DNA of 64,000 nt, from assembly GCF_012317585.1 (NCBI RefSeq), contig NZ_CP042909.1, positions 1,612,001 to 1,676,000 of the forward strand. The letters run 5' to 3'. Within the stretch, counting starts at the first letter, position 1. Every line of letters starts with the position of its first letter. Position numbers and translations under genes: made by a program. A model generated the notes under the pieces. That model was not told the origin of the DNA. It saw only the letters and a list, made by a program, of their open reading frames with translations, and ran no database searches. This stretch comes from Thermosulfurimonas marina (GTDB lineage Bacteria > Desulfobacterota > Thermodesulfobacteria > Thermodesulfobacteriales > Thermodesulfobacteriaceae). Below are positions 9,049-19,000 of this stretch, in pieces.

Positions 9049-11275
9049 ACCGTTTGAGGTTGATGAGTTCGTCGAGCATGGTGTCGGTTACCGTAATAAT
9101 GCGGGCGTCGGCCTGAAAGCCTCGCTGGAAGATGATCATCTTCACGAACTGTTCCCCCAGGTCCACGTTGGACTGCTCCAGGCTATTGGGAGCGATGGAT
9201 CCCAGGCCGTTAGTGCGTGGTTTTCCAGTGATGGGCGGCCCGGAACCCGTGGTCTCCCGATAGAGATTTCCCCCCACCTTGTCCAGTCTTTCCGGGGCAT
9301 TGAAGTTGGCCAGCGCCACCATCCAGAGGGGAATGACCCGTCCGTTAGAATAATGCCCGGTGATTACCCCGTCGGTATCCACGGAGACGGTTTCCAGGGA
9401 CCCCGGGCCGAAACCATTCTGGTCGTAAAAGATGGTGGAGTTGCTGGTGGCGTACTGGGTGGTGCGCACGGACTCCGAGCGCCAGGAATCTTTATAGTAG
9501 TATCCAAAATTCATTTCGATCTGTTGCAGGGCCTGCACATTGGTCCCCTGATCCTGTTCGGAGCCTGCCGGACGGTTGTCCACCAGGTCAATTCCCAGAA
9601 AATCGGCAATGAGAAGGGGGTAACCATTGGCTCCGGTGGCCTCAAAACCATCGGCGGGATCGGCCACCGGCACTCCATTGGGCCCCACGATCTTTACCGG
9701 CACCCCGGTATTAGCGTCGATACGGTAGGTCTCGTAGAAATTTTTCACGTTTCCCTGGTTATCAAAGGAGAGCCTTCCGTACATCAGGACTCCGCGCTTG
9801 GTATCCGCGTAAGTACTTCCGGAAGGGATGTCCTTGGTCACAGTGACCGAGCCCTCCTGGTCTACCCACTGCATGGGATCCGCATCCCGCACGAAGTCCC
9901 GCTGGTCCTCCGAAGGGTTACAGGTGACCAGGAATTCGTAGGTATTTTCTTTGGTGGTGGTATCGTAATAGATGGTGATTTCGTGGGGGGTGCCCAAGGA
10001 ATCGTAAACCGTAAGGGTGGTGCGGTAAGTGTATTCCGTGGAGGCCAGGGGGGTCTCGTTGCGGGCATCCCAGCGATCAAGAAGGGTGGGGACCTCCTGG
10101 AGGGGGTAGGAAGCCGCCAGGTTTAGGGAGCCCGTACCCCCGGTGGTCACCGCGCTCCAGTCAAGATTAACCCTCTGTGTGGTGCCATCCAGGAAAAACC
10201 AGGTATCGGTATCAGCGATATTAGTAGCCTGGGCCAGGATAGTTCCGCCTTCGCCCGTGGGGTCTGCCGGGGCAGGAGTGGTGGGATTCTCGACCACATA
10301 GTAATCCCACCGACTATCTCCGCTATCATAATAGAGCCACAGACGTAGGTTGCGGGTGTTTCCGTTGGCATCCGTAAGGGTATAGTCCAGATAATTCCAG
10401 GTGTCCGGGGTGATGTCTCCGTTCACTTCTACCCGTCCCAGTCGTCCAGGGGCCGAAAGAGTATCGGCGGAGGTGGTATGGGTGACCGCACTCCAGTCCA
10501 CAATGATGTTTTCTCCAGTGGTGGGAAGCTCGACGGTGGCCCGGGTGGTGCTCGCATTGGTTCCCTGGGCCAGGATGGGACCGGTGGCGTTGTCTTTCCG
10601 GATGACGTAATTCCATTTATTAAGGCCGGCATCGTAGGTCAATTCCACATAGAGCTTGTTATCATTCCCGTCTACATCCCGGACCACGAAGGTAGTACTT
10701 ACTGTACTACCATCGTCCACATCGCCGTTGAGATTTACGATCAGGGTTTCCAGTTCTTCCCGGGCGTCAAGGTTGGTAATGACATCAATCTTGGAGGTAG
10801 CCACCGGGGCCGAGGTCCGGTCGATGCGGATATCGGTGATGGCTCCGGTGATGTCTCCGGTATTTTCGTCGATCTGCCAGCCCTGCACCCGGAAACCGGA
10901 AGGATTGATGAGATAGCCATTTTTGTCCACCGTGAATTGTCCATCCCGGGTATAGAAGATGTTTCCGGTGGAGCCGGGTTCCTTTACCATGAAAAAGCCG
11001 TTTCCAGCGATGGCCAAATCCGTAGGGCTGGCTGTGGACTCGAAGGACCCCTGGCCGAAGGTGGGATAGAGGGCCTGCACCGTGGCTCCTCGGCCGAGCT
11101 GCCCGGAGCCGCTCGCGGTGTTGATGCTCTGGGCCATCACGTCTTGGAAGGTCACCCGAGAGCCCTTAAAGGCCGTGGTGTTTAGGTTGGCCACGTTGTC
11201 TCCCACCACACTCATTCCGTGCCCCAGACTTTTGAGGCCGCTGGTTCCGGTAAAAAGGGCATCGGTGAGAGCCAT
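9047..11275 (-). CDS. flgE: Flagellar hook protein FlgE (long form)
   Basis: A 742-residue hook subunit, much longer than the usual 400-450. The N terminus (LFTGTSGLKSLGHGMSVVGD, then NVANLNTTAFKG) and C terminus (SNVDLGEQFVKMIIFQRGFQ) form the conserved D0 helices. The extra length sits in the outward-facing middle. There, two related segments (about residues 195-268 and 293-378) share the pattern YD-G-x3-W-x-Y, ILAQ-x-TN and DWSAVT, so an outer domain appears duplicated. It is last in fliK-flgD-flgE-flgE. GGGGAGG precedes the ATG. Confidence 0.93.
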   Translation of the reverse strand: MALTDALFTGTSGLKSLGHGMSVVGDNVANLNTTAFKGSRVTFQDVMAQSINTASGSGQLGRGATVQALYPTFGQGSFESTASPTDLAIAGNGFFMVKEPGSTGNIFYTRDGQFTVDKNGYLINPSGFRVQGWQIDENTGDITGAITDIRIDRTSAPVATSKIDVITNLDAREELETLIVNLNGDVDDGSTVSTTFVVRDVDGNDNKLYVELTYDAGLNKWNYVIRKDNATGPILAQGTNASTTRATVELPTTGENIIVDWSAVTHTTSADTLSAPGRLGRVEVNGDITPDTWNYLDYTLTDANGNTRNLRLWLYYDSGDSRWDYYVVENPTTPAPADPTGEGGTILAQATNIADTDTWFFLDGTTQRVNLDWSAVTTGGTGSLNLAASYPLQEVPTLLDRWDARNETPLASTEYTYRTTLTVYDSLGTPHEITIYYDTTTKENTYEFLVTCNPSEDQRDFVRDADPMQWVDQEGSVTVTKDIPSGSTYADTKRGVLMYGRLSFDNQGNVKNFYETYRIDANTGVPVKIVGPNGVPVADPADGFEATGANGYPLLIADFLGIDLVDNRPAGSEQDQGTNVQALQQIEMNFGYYYKDSWRSESVRTTQYATSNSTIFYDQNGFGPGSLETVSVDTDGVITGHYSNGRVIPLWMVALANFNAPERLDKVGGNLYRETTGSGPPITGKPRTNGLGSIAPNSLEQSNVDLGEQFVKMIIFQRGFQADARIITVTDTMLDELINLKR

Positions 11276-11333
11276 GACTACACCTCCCCATTTATATTTC
11301 GGAATTTGTTTTCAAAACCTTTAATCCAGCGCA

Positions 11334-12716
11334 TCATCTGGCCCTCAGAAAGTCTTCGAGCATCTGATCCGCAGTGGTGATCACCCGGGCGCTCGACTGA
11401 AAGGTCCGCTGGAAGGTAAGGAGATGGATCATCTCCGTGGCCAGGTCCACGTTGGAGGTCTCCAAAGCCCCGGAAGAAAGGGCGGCTGCGGAATCGCGTC
11501 CGGGATTCAAAAGGATAGGCGTGGCCCCGGCCCGGGGAACAAAGAGATTGGCTCCGGCCCTATCCAGCGAATCCTCAAGGCCGGTGAAATCCGCCAGCCA
11601 GATCCGGGCCACCTCCTGGGACTGCTGGTTGGTGTAAAAGGCCCGCACCGTTCCGTCCACATCGATCTCCACCCGGTCGAAGATCCCCGGAGGATAGCCG
11701 TCCTGATTTTGATAAAGGACGGCAAAAGGGGTGGCGTACATATGCGAGGAGAGGGGAGTGCGCACCAGGTTCCCTTGGGGGTCGTAATAGAATCCCAGGT
11801 CCAGATCGATGGTCTGGGGGGTCCCGGTGAAATTCACCGTAAACTGAGGGGTGCCGCTCTGGGTAAGGTCCTGGGGGGTGAGGGTTCCGTCCAGGTTCAC
11901 CGTGTAAAAGCTGGCCTGGGTGATCTCTCCCGTAGCCCCGAAATCCAGGGTGCCCCAGAGGAGGGCCCCGGCGTAGGGGCCTGTGCCGCGCCAGTCCTCA
12001 GCCGGATCGGCCAGGGTGAGTAACACCTCGTACTGGTTGTTCTGGTCCGTAGTGTCCAGATAGAGATTCAGGAGATGGTCCACCCCGGTGGGGTCGTAAA
12101 CCTTCAGGCTGGTCACGTATTCGTAGTCGTTGCTGTCAATAGGTCCGGTGGGGCGGGTGGCATCCCAGGCCTCAAGGAGTCTCCGGCTGGTCCCCTCGGT
12201 CTCCTTGCGGGCATCGAGGTTGAGCTGTAGGGAAATCCGGCTGGTGCCCCTTCCGGCGATGGTCCGGGGGATTTCCACCGGGCTGAGCTGGGTGGTGTTC
12301 GTGGGAGAGGCTGTGGGATCGGCCCCGAGGAGTGTATAGCCCAGGGGGGTAACCATGCGCAGGGTATTATCTCCGGTTTCTTCCAGGAGAAAATGCCCAT
12401 CCCGGGTATAGTAGGTGTTGGTCCCGTCAGAGACCGCAAAGAAACCCCGTCCCATGATGGCCAGGTCGGTGGGGATGTCCGTGGTCTCATAGCCTCCGGG
12501 AGAGAAATCCGTGGTGAGGTCGAAAAGGACTCCCAGGCCCTTTTCCCGGGGAAAGACCTCGCCCGAGGCCTGAGCGAAGATATCCGCAAAGAGGCTCCGG
12601 TCACCCTTGAATCCCGTGGTGTTGAGGTTGGCCACGTTGTTGGCCGTAACCCGCAGGGCCAGGCTCTGTTCCTGAATCCCGGAGGCCCCGGTGTAAATGC
12701 TCCCAAAGATCCCCAT
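11334..12716 (-). CDS. flgE: Flagellar hook protein FlgE paralogue
   Basis: A 460-residue FlgE-family protein of ordinary length. It has the N-terminal rod/hook signature (GSIYTGASGIQEQSLALRV, then TANNVANLNTTGFKG), the central flexi region (TDIPTDLAIMGRGFFAVSDG), and the C-terminal helix (SNVDLATEMIHLLTFQRTFQ). It sits between flgD and the longer FlgE, 12 bp from flgD. It may form part of the hook, a hook-rod junction or an alternative hook. Which of the two paralogues is the bulk hook subunit cannot be told from sequence. Confidence 0.9.
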   Translation of the reverse strand: MGIFGSIYTGASGIQEQSLALRVTANNVANLNTTGFKGDRSLFADIFAQASGEVFPREKGLGVLFDLTTDFSPGGYETTDIPTDLAIMGRGFFAVSDGTNTYYTRDGHFLLEETGDNTLRMVTPLGYTLLGADPTASPTNTTQLSPVEIPRTIAGRGTSRISLQLNLDARKETEGTSRRLLEAWDATRPTGPIDSNDYEYVTSLKVYDPTGVDHLLNLYLDTTDQNNQYEVLLTLADPAEDWRGTGPYAGALLWGTLDFGATGEITQASFYTVNLDGTLTPQDLTQSGTPQFTVNFTGTPQTIDLDLGFYYDPQGNLVRTPLSSHMYATPFAVLYQNQDGYPPGIFDRVEIDVDGTVRAFYTNQQSQEVARIWLADFTGLEDSLDRAGANLFVPRAGATPILLNPGRDSAAALSSGALETSNVDLATEMIHLLTFQRTFQSSARVITTADQMLEDFLRAR

Positions 12717-12728
12717 GGCTTGACCTCC

Positions 12729-13391
12729 TTAGGAAGACTCGGTGAAGACCCTTTCGATCTCCGAAGGCTTGAGGAGTAGCTGCCCGTTTACCACCACCTG
12801 AGGGGTATCTCCCAGGACCGCTCCGGTCACCCTTCCGGTAACCAGAAGGGAGGGAGTGTCCTGAGGGTTTTTCCCGGGGAGGATGACCCTCAGGCGGTAG
12901 TTTCCGTCAGGCACCGGGTTTCCGTTTTCGTCGGTGGCGTCCCATTCCACCCGGTGTTTACCCGCCGGGAGACTTCCTAGGGAGAGGCGCTTCACCAGGC
13001 GACCCTGCTCATCGGTGATGACCACCTCCACGCCCTGGGCGGGCTCCTCCAGTTCAAACTCCGCCCCCAGGAATTTTCCTCCCTCCACGCGTCCGTAATC
13101 CCCTTTCACCTTTACGGTCTTTCCCAGGAGGGAGGTGGTGGCCGAAAGGGAGAAGTCCCGGGCCAGCTCCAGGATTTTTTCGAAGTTCTGGTTGAGGTCA
13201 AAGAGCTGGTCCACCTGACTGAAAAGGGCCATCTGCATGGCCATTTCGTTGTTTTCGATGGGTTTCATGGGATCTTGAAATTGGAGCTGTTTGATGAAAA
13301 GGAGCATAAAATCGTCCCGGCTAAGGGTCTTTTTGGGGACCCGTTCCAGGGCTAGGGGCTGTCCGGTCTTTTCGTTCACGCCGGCGATCAT
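12729..13391 (-). CDS. flgD: Flagellar hook assembly scaffold FlgD
   Basis: A 220-residue hook-capping protein. The N-terminal segment LSRDDFMLLFIKQLQFQDPMKP is the FlgD signature (given here within residues 24-45). A C-terminal FLIG/Tudor-like pair follows, with VEWDATDENGNPVPDGNYRL typical of the FlgD Ig-like fold. It is placed directly after fliK and before the two hook genes, the normal assembly order: cap, length control and subunit. Confidence 0.95.
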   Translation of the reverse strand: MIAGVNEKTGQPLALERVPKKTLSRDDFMLLFIKQLQFQDPMKPIENNEMAMQMALFSQVDQLFDLNQNFEKILELARDFSLSATTSLLGKTVKVKGDYGRVEGGKFLGAEFELEEPAQGVEVVITDEQGRLVKRLSLGSLPAGKHRVEWDATDENGNPVPDGNYRLRVILPGKNPQDTPSLLVTGRVTGAVLGDTPQVVVNGQLLLKPSEIERVFTESS

Positions 13392-13401
13392 CTCTCCCCT
13401 C

Positions 13402-14787
13402 CTAAACCACCAGATTTATCCCTCTTCCGGAGGCGACCCCTGAGGCGGGCTCCTTTTCGGCCGGGACTTCCTCCACGGCCTTTATGGAGGGAGCCTTCTC
13501 CCCAGAGGATTCCCGGCCTCTTTCTTCGGCAAAGTGCCAGCCCTGGCCGGCTCCTCCCAGGCTCACCTGGCATTCCAGTACGTTGAAGCCCAGGTCCTCA
13601 AGGAGGTGCTGGAGGTGCGGGAGGTGGGGCTGGAGTTGATGCAGGGCCTCGGGTTTTTCCACCCGTAGAAAGACGCTCACCTCCTGACGGTGTACTTTGA
13701 GATCTATGTCCAGCTCTCCCAGGTCCGGAGGCTCAAGTTTGAGGCGGGCCCTGCGCTCTCCCGAGGGCTGGATCTCCACCACCAGATCCTTTATGAATTC
13801 CGGAACCTCTCCGGCCGGCACCGGGGAAGGACCGTCTCCCCCACCGGTGGGAATACCGGCGGAGAGATTTTCCGGGGCCTTAAGCAGGGCCTCTCCCCTC
13901 CCGACCAAGAATCCTTCTTTTCCAATTTCCGTCTTTGGAGGACCGGAAGGCTCTTTTGAAAAGCGGGTCTTCCGGGAAGGGTCTTCGGTTTTGGTCAGGA
14001 TATAGGAATGGGAAGGCCCTTTTAAAGAGTGGACCTTCTGGGAGGGACTTTCGGTTTTGGCCAAAAGATCCTTAGGAAAAGAGGTTTTTTCGGAGGACCT
14101 TTCTTTTTGCGGGCGAGGGATCACCGAAGAAAAAGAGGCTTCAGGGGAGGGAGGATTCTGGCTTCCGGCTTGGGCTCTATGAGTTGAAGGAGACCTTAAG
14201 TCTTCTTTCTGGGAAGAAACGAGAGGGGAATCCCCAGGGTTTTTCGGAAACCTCTCCCCAACCTTTGGGTTTTCGGGAACCGGTTCTTTCCCTTCTTCAA
14301 AGCCCCCTTCCAAAGAAATCTCCGTCTCGGGTCCGCCCTTTTCCGGGAGGTCCCCTTCTTTCTTTACACCTTCTTCTGGAGTTTGCGGAGGCAGGCCGAG
14401 TTTGAGAGGAGCAGTAGTGGGGTTTTCTGGGGAAGAAATATTCGGAGTGAAGACCTTGAGAGGGGCCTTTTTCCCGGAGATCCCTTCCGGGGATTCTTTA
14501 GAGGCTATTTTACCTGAGAAAATTTCTATCAGGAAAGATAGGGGATTTTCCGGGTAGCGAATTTCTCCCGGGTCTTTCTCTCGTTGTTGAAGATTATCGG
14601 TGGAATCAAAGAGGCTTAAGCCTTCCTCTGGAGACCCTTCCCCGGTGTTGGGGGAGGTCTCCTGGGTAGGAAGTTGAAGGAGGGAGAGAAGAAGGGCCAG
14701 AAAATCAAAGACCATTTGCGGCCCCGCCATCTTTTCCGGAAAAAGGCCCGCTCCTATTCCTCCGGTCTGTACCTCAAGAACCTTCAT
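13402..14787 (-). CDS. fliK: Flagellar hook-length control protein FliK
   Basis: A 461-residue hook-length ruler. The long middle (about 40-340) is low complexity, rich in Pro, Glu, Ser and Lys, as expected for the unfolded ruler. The C-terminal Flg_hook domain (about 345-435) contains RRARLKLEPPDLGELDIDLK and a following amphipathic helix. An ATG 39 nt further upstream (14826) is in frame but lies inside the sigma-54 promoter at 14822-14837, while the ATG at 14787 has GGAGG five bases before it; the shorter start is chosen for both reasons. Confidence 0.88.
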   Translation of the reverse strand: MKVLEVQTGGIGAGLFPEKMAGPQMVFDFLALLLSLLQLPTQETSPNTGEGSPEEGLSLFDSTDNLQQREKDPGEIRYPENPLSFLIEIFSGKIASKESPEGISGKKAPLKVFTPNISSPENPTTAPLKLGLPPQTPEEGVKKEGDLPEKGGPETEISLEGGFEEGKEPVPENPKVGERFPKNPGDSPLVSSQKEDLRSPSTHRAQAGSQNPPSPEASFSSVIPRPQKERSSEKTSFPKDLLAKTESPSQKVHSLKGPSHSYILTKTEDPSRKTRFSKEPSGPPKTEIGKEGFLVGRGEALLKAPENLSAGIPTGGGDGPSPVPAGEVPEFIKDLVVEIQPSGERRARLKLEPPDLGELDIDLKVHRQEVSVFLRVEKPEALHQLQPHLPHLQHLLEDLGFNVLECQVSLGGAGQGWHFAEERGRESSGEKAPSIKAVEEVPAEKEPASGVASGRGINLVV

Positions 14788-14821
14788 TTTCTCCTCCGCG
14801 AAAAGGCTCACTCTTATAAAA

Positions 14822-14837
14822 CGCAAGAGGCGTGCCA
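14822..14837 (-). promoter_or_regulatory. Sigma-54 promoter for the fliK-flgD-flgE-flgE operon
   Basis: On the minus strand the sequence TGGCACGCCTCTTGCG matches the -24/-12 consensus TGGCAC-N5-TTGC without mismatch. The predicted transcription start is near 14810, about 23 nt before the fliK ATG at 14787. Hook genes under RpoN are common in polar flagellates (established knowledge). Confidence 0.8.
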
Positions 14838-14880
14838 GGCTTTCAGGGCCGAAAATTCCGTAAGATCCTGAGAGGTGGCT

Positions 14881-14955
14881 GGGAAGGATTTTCCCTTCCG
14901 GGAAAAATTTTCCCGGAGGATTTTACTTGACAGGAAGGGGGCTGTTCTTACCTTA
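14881..14955 (+). promoter_or_regulatory. Palindrome-rich clpB upstream region
   Basis: A perfect palindrome with 9 bp arms CCGGGAAAA / TTTTCCCGG lies at 14898-14916, preceded by a related GGGAA...TTCCC element at 14881-14895. Directly downstream is TTGACA at 14927-14932 with a weak TACCTT at 14949-14954 (16 bp spacing). It could be a heat-shock operator plus promoter. It does not match CIRCE. Confidence 0.45.
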
Positions 14956-15000
14956 CTTCTCGGAAGCGCTCGCAAAAACTTAAAAAAGCGGAGGTGAAAA

Positions 15001-17592
15001 ATGCGATTGGATCGCTTTACTTTTAAGGCGCAAGATGCCCTGCAGGAGGCGCAGCGGATAGCCGAATCTCGAGGGCATCAGCAATTGGAGCCCGAACACC
15101 TCCTCAAGGCCCTGGTGGAGCAGGAAGGGGGCCTGGTGCCCATGATTTTAGACCGCCTGGGGGTGAACAATCGTCTGGTGTCTTCCGACCTTGACGAATA
15201 TCTGGAAAAACTTCCCCAGGTCTCGGGTACCGGTTTTCAGGTCTATCTCTCGCTTACCCTCAAGCAGGTCCTGGAGGCCGCCGAACGCCTGGCCCGCGAG
15301 ATGCGGGACGAATATATCTCCACCGAGCACCTCCTTTTGGCCATTCTGGACACCCATACCGAGGCGGCCCGCATCCTGCGTGCTCGAGGGGTGACCAAAG
15401 AAAACGCCCTGGAGACTATTCGGGAGATCCGCAAGGGTCAGCGTATTACCGATCAGAATCCGGAAGACAAGTATCAGGCCCTAGAGAAGTTCGGACGGGA
15501 TCTTACGGCCCTGGCCCGGGCCGGGAAGCTCGATCCGGTGATCGGCCGGGACGAGGAGATCCGCCGGGTCATTCAGATCCTCTCTCGGCGGACCAAGAAC
15601 AACCCGGTGCTGGTGGGGGAGCCGGGCGTAGGTAAGACCGCCATTGTGGAGGGACTGGCTCAGCGGATTGTGGCCGGAGATGTCCCGGATCCCCTCAAGA
15701 ACAAACGTCTGGTGCAACTGGATCTCGGGGCCCTTATTGCCGGGACCAAGTTCCGGGGTGAGTTTGAAGAAAGGCTCAAGGCTGTATTGCGGGAGATTCA
15801 GGCCAGCGAAGGGGAGATCATCCTTTTCATCGACGAGATTCACACTCTAGTGGGGGCCGGGGCCGCGGAAGGGGCCATGGATGCGGCCAACATGTTGAAG
15901 CCGGCTCTGGCCCGGGGAGAACTCCACTGTATCGGGGCTACGACCATTGACGAGTATCGCAAGTACATCGAAAAAGATCCGGCCCTTGAGCGGCGTTTTC
16001 AGCCGGTCTATGTGGACGAGCCTTCGGTGGAGGAGGCCATCGCCATCCTGCGCGGACTTAAGGAAAAATATGAGGTGCACCACGGGGTGCGTATCACCGA
16101 TAGCGCCATCGTGGCCGCGGTAACCCTTTCCCATCGGTACATCACGGACCGCTACCTCCCGGACAAGGCCATCGACCTTATTGACGAAGCGGCGGCCAAA
16201 CTGCGGATCGAGATCGACTCCATGCCTATGGAGATCGACGAGGTGGAGCGCAAGATCAAACAGCTGGAGATTGAAAAGGTGGCCCTGGAGAAGGAGACCG
16301 ATCCGCGGGCCCGGGAGCGCCTGCAGAAGATCAAAAGTCAGCTCGAGGAGTTGCGGGCCAAGGCCGACGAGATGAAACGTCAGTGGCAGGAGGAGCGGGA
16401 GGTCATCACCAAGATCCGCAATCTCAAGGAGCGCATCGATCAGCTGCGCATCGAGGCCCAGCAGGCCGAGCGTCGCGGAGACCTCAACCGGGTGGCGGAG
16501 ATCATCTACGGCCAGATTCCGCAGCTTGAGCGGGAGCTCGAGGCCGAAAACCGGCGCCTGGAAGAGCTTCATAAGAAACACGGCCGCCGCTTCCTCAAGG
16601 AAGAGGTGGACGCCGAGGATGTAGCCCAGATCGTGGCCAAGTGGACGGGGATCCCTGTGGCCCGGCTTCTGGAATCCGAGCGGGAGAAGCTTCTCAAGAT
16701 GGAAGAACGCCTCAAAGAGCGGGTGGTGGGTCAGGACCACGCTATCACCGCCATCGCCAACGCTGTGCGCCGGGCCCGGGCCGGTCTCAAAGACCCCAAC
16801 CGGCCTATCGGATCTTTTATGTTCCTGGGGCCCACCGGGGTGGGGAAGACCGAGCTGGCCAAGGCCCTGGCCGAATTCATGTTCGACACCGAGGAGGCCC
16901 TCATCCGCATTGACATGACCGAGTATATGGAAAAGCACTCCGTCTCCCGTCTCATTGGAGCCCCTCCGGGCTATGTGGGCTATGAAGAAGGGGGACAACT
17001 CACCGAGGCTGTGCGCCGCAGGCCTTACTCGGTGATCCTCTTTGACGAGATCGAAAAGGCCCACCCGGATGTCTTCAACATCCTGCTTCAGATCCTGGAT
17101 GACGGTCGGCTCACCGACGGCAAGGGGCGTACGGTGGACTTCCGCAACACCATCATTATCATGACCTCCAATATCGGCAGTCAGTGGATTCAGGAACTCA
17201 CCGCCGATCGGCAAGAGATGGAACGCCGGGTGATGGAGGCCCTGCGGGCCCATTTCCGGCCGGAATTCCTGAACCGGATCGACGAGATCATCATCTTCAA
17301 CCGGCTGGGCCGGGAAGAGCTCATGCGTATCGTGGAAATCCAGATCCGCTACCTGCGGGCCCGTCTGGCCGAAAAACACATTACCCTTGAGCTTACGGAT
17401 CGGGCCCGGGAGTGGTTGGCCAATGTGGGTTACGATCCGGTTTACGGGGCGCGGCCTCTGCGCCGGGCCATCCAGCGCTACGTGGAAGACCCCTTGGCTA
17501 TGAAGATCCTGGCCGGGGAATTCGGCGAAGGGGATCATGTGGTGGTGGACTACGATGAGACCAAAAACGAACTGGCCTTTCAGAAAAAATGA
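15001..17592 (+). CDS. clpB: ATP-dependent chaperone ClpB
   Basis: An 863-residue Hsp100 disaggregase that threads aggregated protein through a hexameric ring together with DnaK. It has a Clp_N repeat domain (1-145), first AAA+ module with Walker A GEPGVGKT (about 205), the coiled-coil M domain (about 405-525) that distinguishes ClpB from ClpA/C, and a second AAA+ module with Walker A GPTGVGKT (about 607) and a sensor/arginine region. AGCGGAGGTG precedes the ATG. It overlaps fmt by ATGA. Palindromes upstream suggest stress regulation. Confidence 0.97.
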   Translation: MRLDRFTFKAQDALQEAQRIAESRGHQQLEPEHLLKALVEQEGGLVPMILDRLGVNNRLVSSDLDEYLEKLPQVSGTGFQVYLSLTLKQVLEAAERLAREMRDEYISTEHLLLAILDTHTEAARILRARGVTKENALETIREIRKGQRITDQNPEDKYQALEKFGRDLTALARAGKLDPVIGRDEEIRRVIQILSRRTKNNPVLVGEPGVGKTAIVEGLAQRIVAGDVPDPLKNKRLVQLDLGALIAGTKFRGEFEERLKAVLREIQASEGEIILFIDEIHTLVGAGAAEGAMDAANMLKPALARGELHCIGATTIDEYRKYIEKDPALERRFQPVYVDEPSVEEAIAILRGLKEKYEVHHGVRITDSAIVAAVTLSHRYITDRYLPDKAIDLIDEAAAKLRIEIDSMPMEIDEVERKIKQLEIEKVALEKETDPRARERLQKIKSQLEELRAKADEMKRQWQEEREVITKIRNLKERIDQLRIEAQQAERRGDLNRVAEIIYGQIPQLERELEAENRRLEELHKKHGRRFLKEEVDAEDVAQIVAKWTGIPVARLLESEREKLLKMEERLKERVVGQDHAITAIANAVRRARAGLKDPNRPIGSFMFLGPTGVGKTELAKALAEFMFDTEEALIRIDMTEYMEKHSVSRLIGAPPGYVGYEEGGQLTEAVRRRPYSVILFDEIEKAHPDVFNILLQILDDGRLTDGKGRTVDFRNTIIIMTSNIGSQWIQELTADRQEMERRVMEALRAHFRPEFLNRIDEIIIFNRLGREELMRIVEIQIRYLRARLAEKHITLELTDRAREWLANVGYDPVYGARPLRRAIQRYVEDPLAMKILAGEFGEGDHVVVDYDETKNELAFQKK

Positions 17593-18527
17593 GATACCGC
17601 GTAGTCTTTATGGGAACACCGGAATTTGCGGTGCCGGCCCTGAGGGCCCTCCTGGAGTCCGAGGAGGTCCTGGCGGTGGTCACCCAGCCGGACAAGCCTC
17701 GGGGGCGGGGCCGGCGCCTGCGTCCCTCTCCGGTAAAGGAAGTGGCTTTTTCGGCCGGGCTCCCGGTGCTCGCGCCCCTGCGCCTTAAGGACCCGGAGTT
17801 TCTGGAGCCCTTACGGGCCCTGGCTCCGGACCTCATCGTGGTGGCGGCCTACGGAAAGATCTTGCCCCGGGAGGTCCTGGAGCTTCCCCGTTACGGGTGC
17901 TGGAACATTCATGCCTCACTCCTTCCCAAATACCGGGGGGCGGACCCCATTCGTTGGGCCATCCTTCGGGGAGAAAAGGAGACCGGGATCACCATCATGC
18001 TCATGGACGAGGGGCTGGACACCGGCCCCATCCTCCTGCAAAAGAAGATCTCCATCGGGGAGGAGGAGACCGGAGGGGAGCTTTACGAAAGGCTTTCCCG
18101 ACTGGGGGCCGAGGCTCTGGAGGAGGCCCTTTCCCTTCATAAAGAAGGGCGCCTTAAGCCCCGGCCTCAGCCGGAAAACGGCGTTTCCTACGCCCCGCCT
18201 TTTAAAAAAGAAGACGCTGAGCTGGATTTCCATTCTCCGGCCTGGGAAGTGGCCTGTCGCATTCGGGCCTTTGATCCCCGCCCCGGGGCTTACACTTTTC
18301 TCCAAGGCCAGGTCTTTAAACTCTTCCGCCCGCAAGTGCTGGACCAGGAAAGCCCGGAGCCTCCCGGGACCCTTTTGGGGGTGACGGGGGAGAAACTCCT
18401 CATCGCCTGTGGAAAGGGGGTACTGGCGGTCTCCGAGGTCCAGCTTGCGGGAAAGCGTCGGATGACGGTCTCGGAATTTTTAAAGGGACATCGGCTGGCC
18501 GCAGGGACTCGGCTTGGACTAGACTAA
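17589..18527 (+). CDS. fmt: Methionyl-tRNA formyltransferase
   Basis: A 312-residue enzyme that formylates initiator Met-tRNA from 10-formyl-THF. The N-terminal formyltransferase fold contains the catalytic section [20 protein letters not shown] (about 105-125, with Asn, His and later Asp) and the folate-binding SLLPKYRG. The C-terminal OB-like domain (about 205-312) binds the tRNA. Its start overlaps the clpB stop, and its end overlaps the convergent nikR by 9 bp. Confidence 0.96.
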   Translation: MRYRVVFMGTPEFAVPALRALLESEEVLAVVTQPDKPRGRGRRLRPSPVKEVAFSAGLPVLAPLRLKDPEFLEPLRALAPDLIVVAAYGKILPREVLELPRYGCWNIHASLLPKYRGADPIRWAILRGEKETGITIMLMDEGLDTGPILLQKKISIGEEETGGELYERLSRLGAEALEEALSLHKEGRLKPRPQPENGVSYAPPFKKEDAELDFHSPAWEVACRIRAFDPRPGAYTFLQGQVFKLFRPQVLDQESPEPPGTLLGVTGEKLLIACGKGVLAVSEVQLAGKRRMTVSEFLKGHRLAAGTRLGLD

Positions 18528-18938
18528 ATTTTTCCCCGTGGTGGTCATGGAAAGGCTGCAGTGAAGGATGCCCTTTAAGGCCTTGATGCGGTCGGCCAGA
18601 TCCCGGATGGCGGAAACGGCCCCCCTCACGATGATGACCTCCAGGCACCGGTCGTGATCCAGGTGCACATGCTGGGTGGAGATGATCTGGGCGTAGTGGT
18701 CGTGCTGAAGATCGATCAGGCGGTCGGTAAGCTCCCGCTTGTGATGATCGTAAACATAGGTGATAGTGCCTACGACTTCGCGGCCACTCTCACGCCACTC
18801 CTCCTCTACCAGTTTTTCCCGAATGAGGTCTCGGATGGCCTCCGAGCGGTTCCTATAGTGCTTGCGCTGAAGATATTGATCAAACCTTTCAAGTAAACTC
18901 TCAGGGATGGAAACTCCAAAGCGCACGATTTCACTCAT
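18519..18938 (-). CDS. nikR: Nickel-responsive regulator NikR
   Basis: A 139-residue ribbon-helix-helix repressor with a C-terminal ACT-like nickel-sensing domain. The RHH part (FGVSIPESLLERFDQYL) covers residues 7-45. The four nickel ligands are all present: His79, His90, His92 and Cys98 in the STQHVHLDHDRCLE section. It would repress nickel uptake or urease/hydrogenase-type genes, none of which are nearby. It is a single gene with ribosome binding site AGGAGG before the ATG. Confidence 0.95.
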   Translation of the reverse strand: MSEIVRFGVSIPESLLERFDQYLQRKHYRNRSEAIRDLIREKLVEEEWRESGREVVGTITYVYDHHKRELTDRLIDLQHDHYAQIISTQHVHLDHDRCLEVIIVRGAVSAIRDLADRIKALKGILHCSLSMTTTGKNLV

Positions 18939-18963
18939 ACGGGCCTCCTGTCGTAAGGATCGC

Positions 18964-18993
18964 TTGACTTTTAAGATATCTTTTTCCTAAAAT
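18964..18993 (+). promoter_or_regulatory. Promoter of the cheW-MCP operon, leaderless configuration
   Basis: TTGACT at 18964-18969, 18 bp spacer, TAAAAT at 18988-18993. Only 7 nt separate the -10 box from the ATG at 19001, so the mRNA probably starts at or next to the start codon. No Shine-Dalgarno sequence is visible. Confidence 0.6.
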
Positions 18994-19000
18994 ATGTTCA

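Noticed and set aside
8951-10126. Long plus-strand frame opposite flgE
   Set aside because: It lies antisense to a certain hook gene, has no ribosome binding site and no family resemblance; long antisense frames are common in GC-rich DNA.
14788-14826. Longer fliK start (13 extra residues)
   Set aside because: Overlaps a perfect sigma-54 promoter; the ATG at 14787 has the proper ribosome binding site.
15847-17538. 563-codon minus-strand frame opposite clpB
   Set aside because: Mirror of the well-conserved ClpB frame with His/Leu/Asp-rich composition typical of antisense translation.
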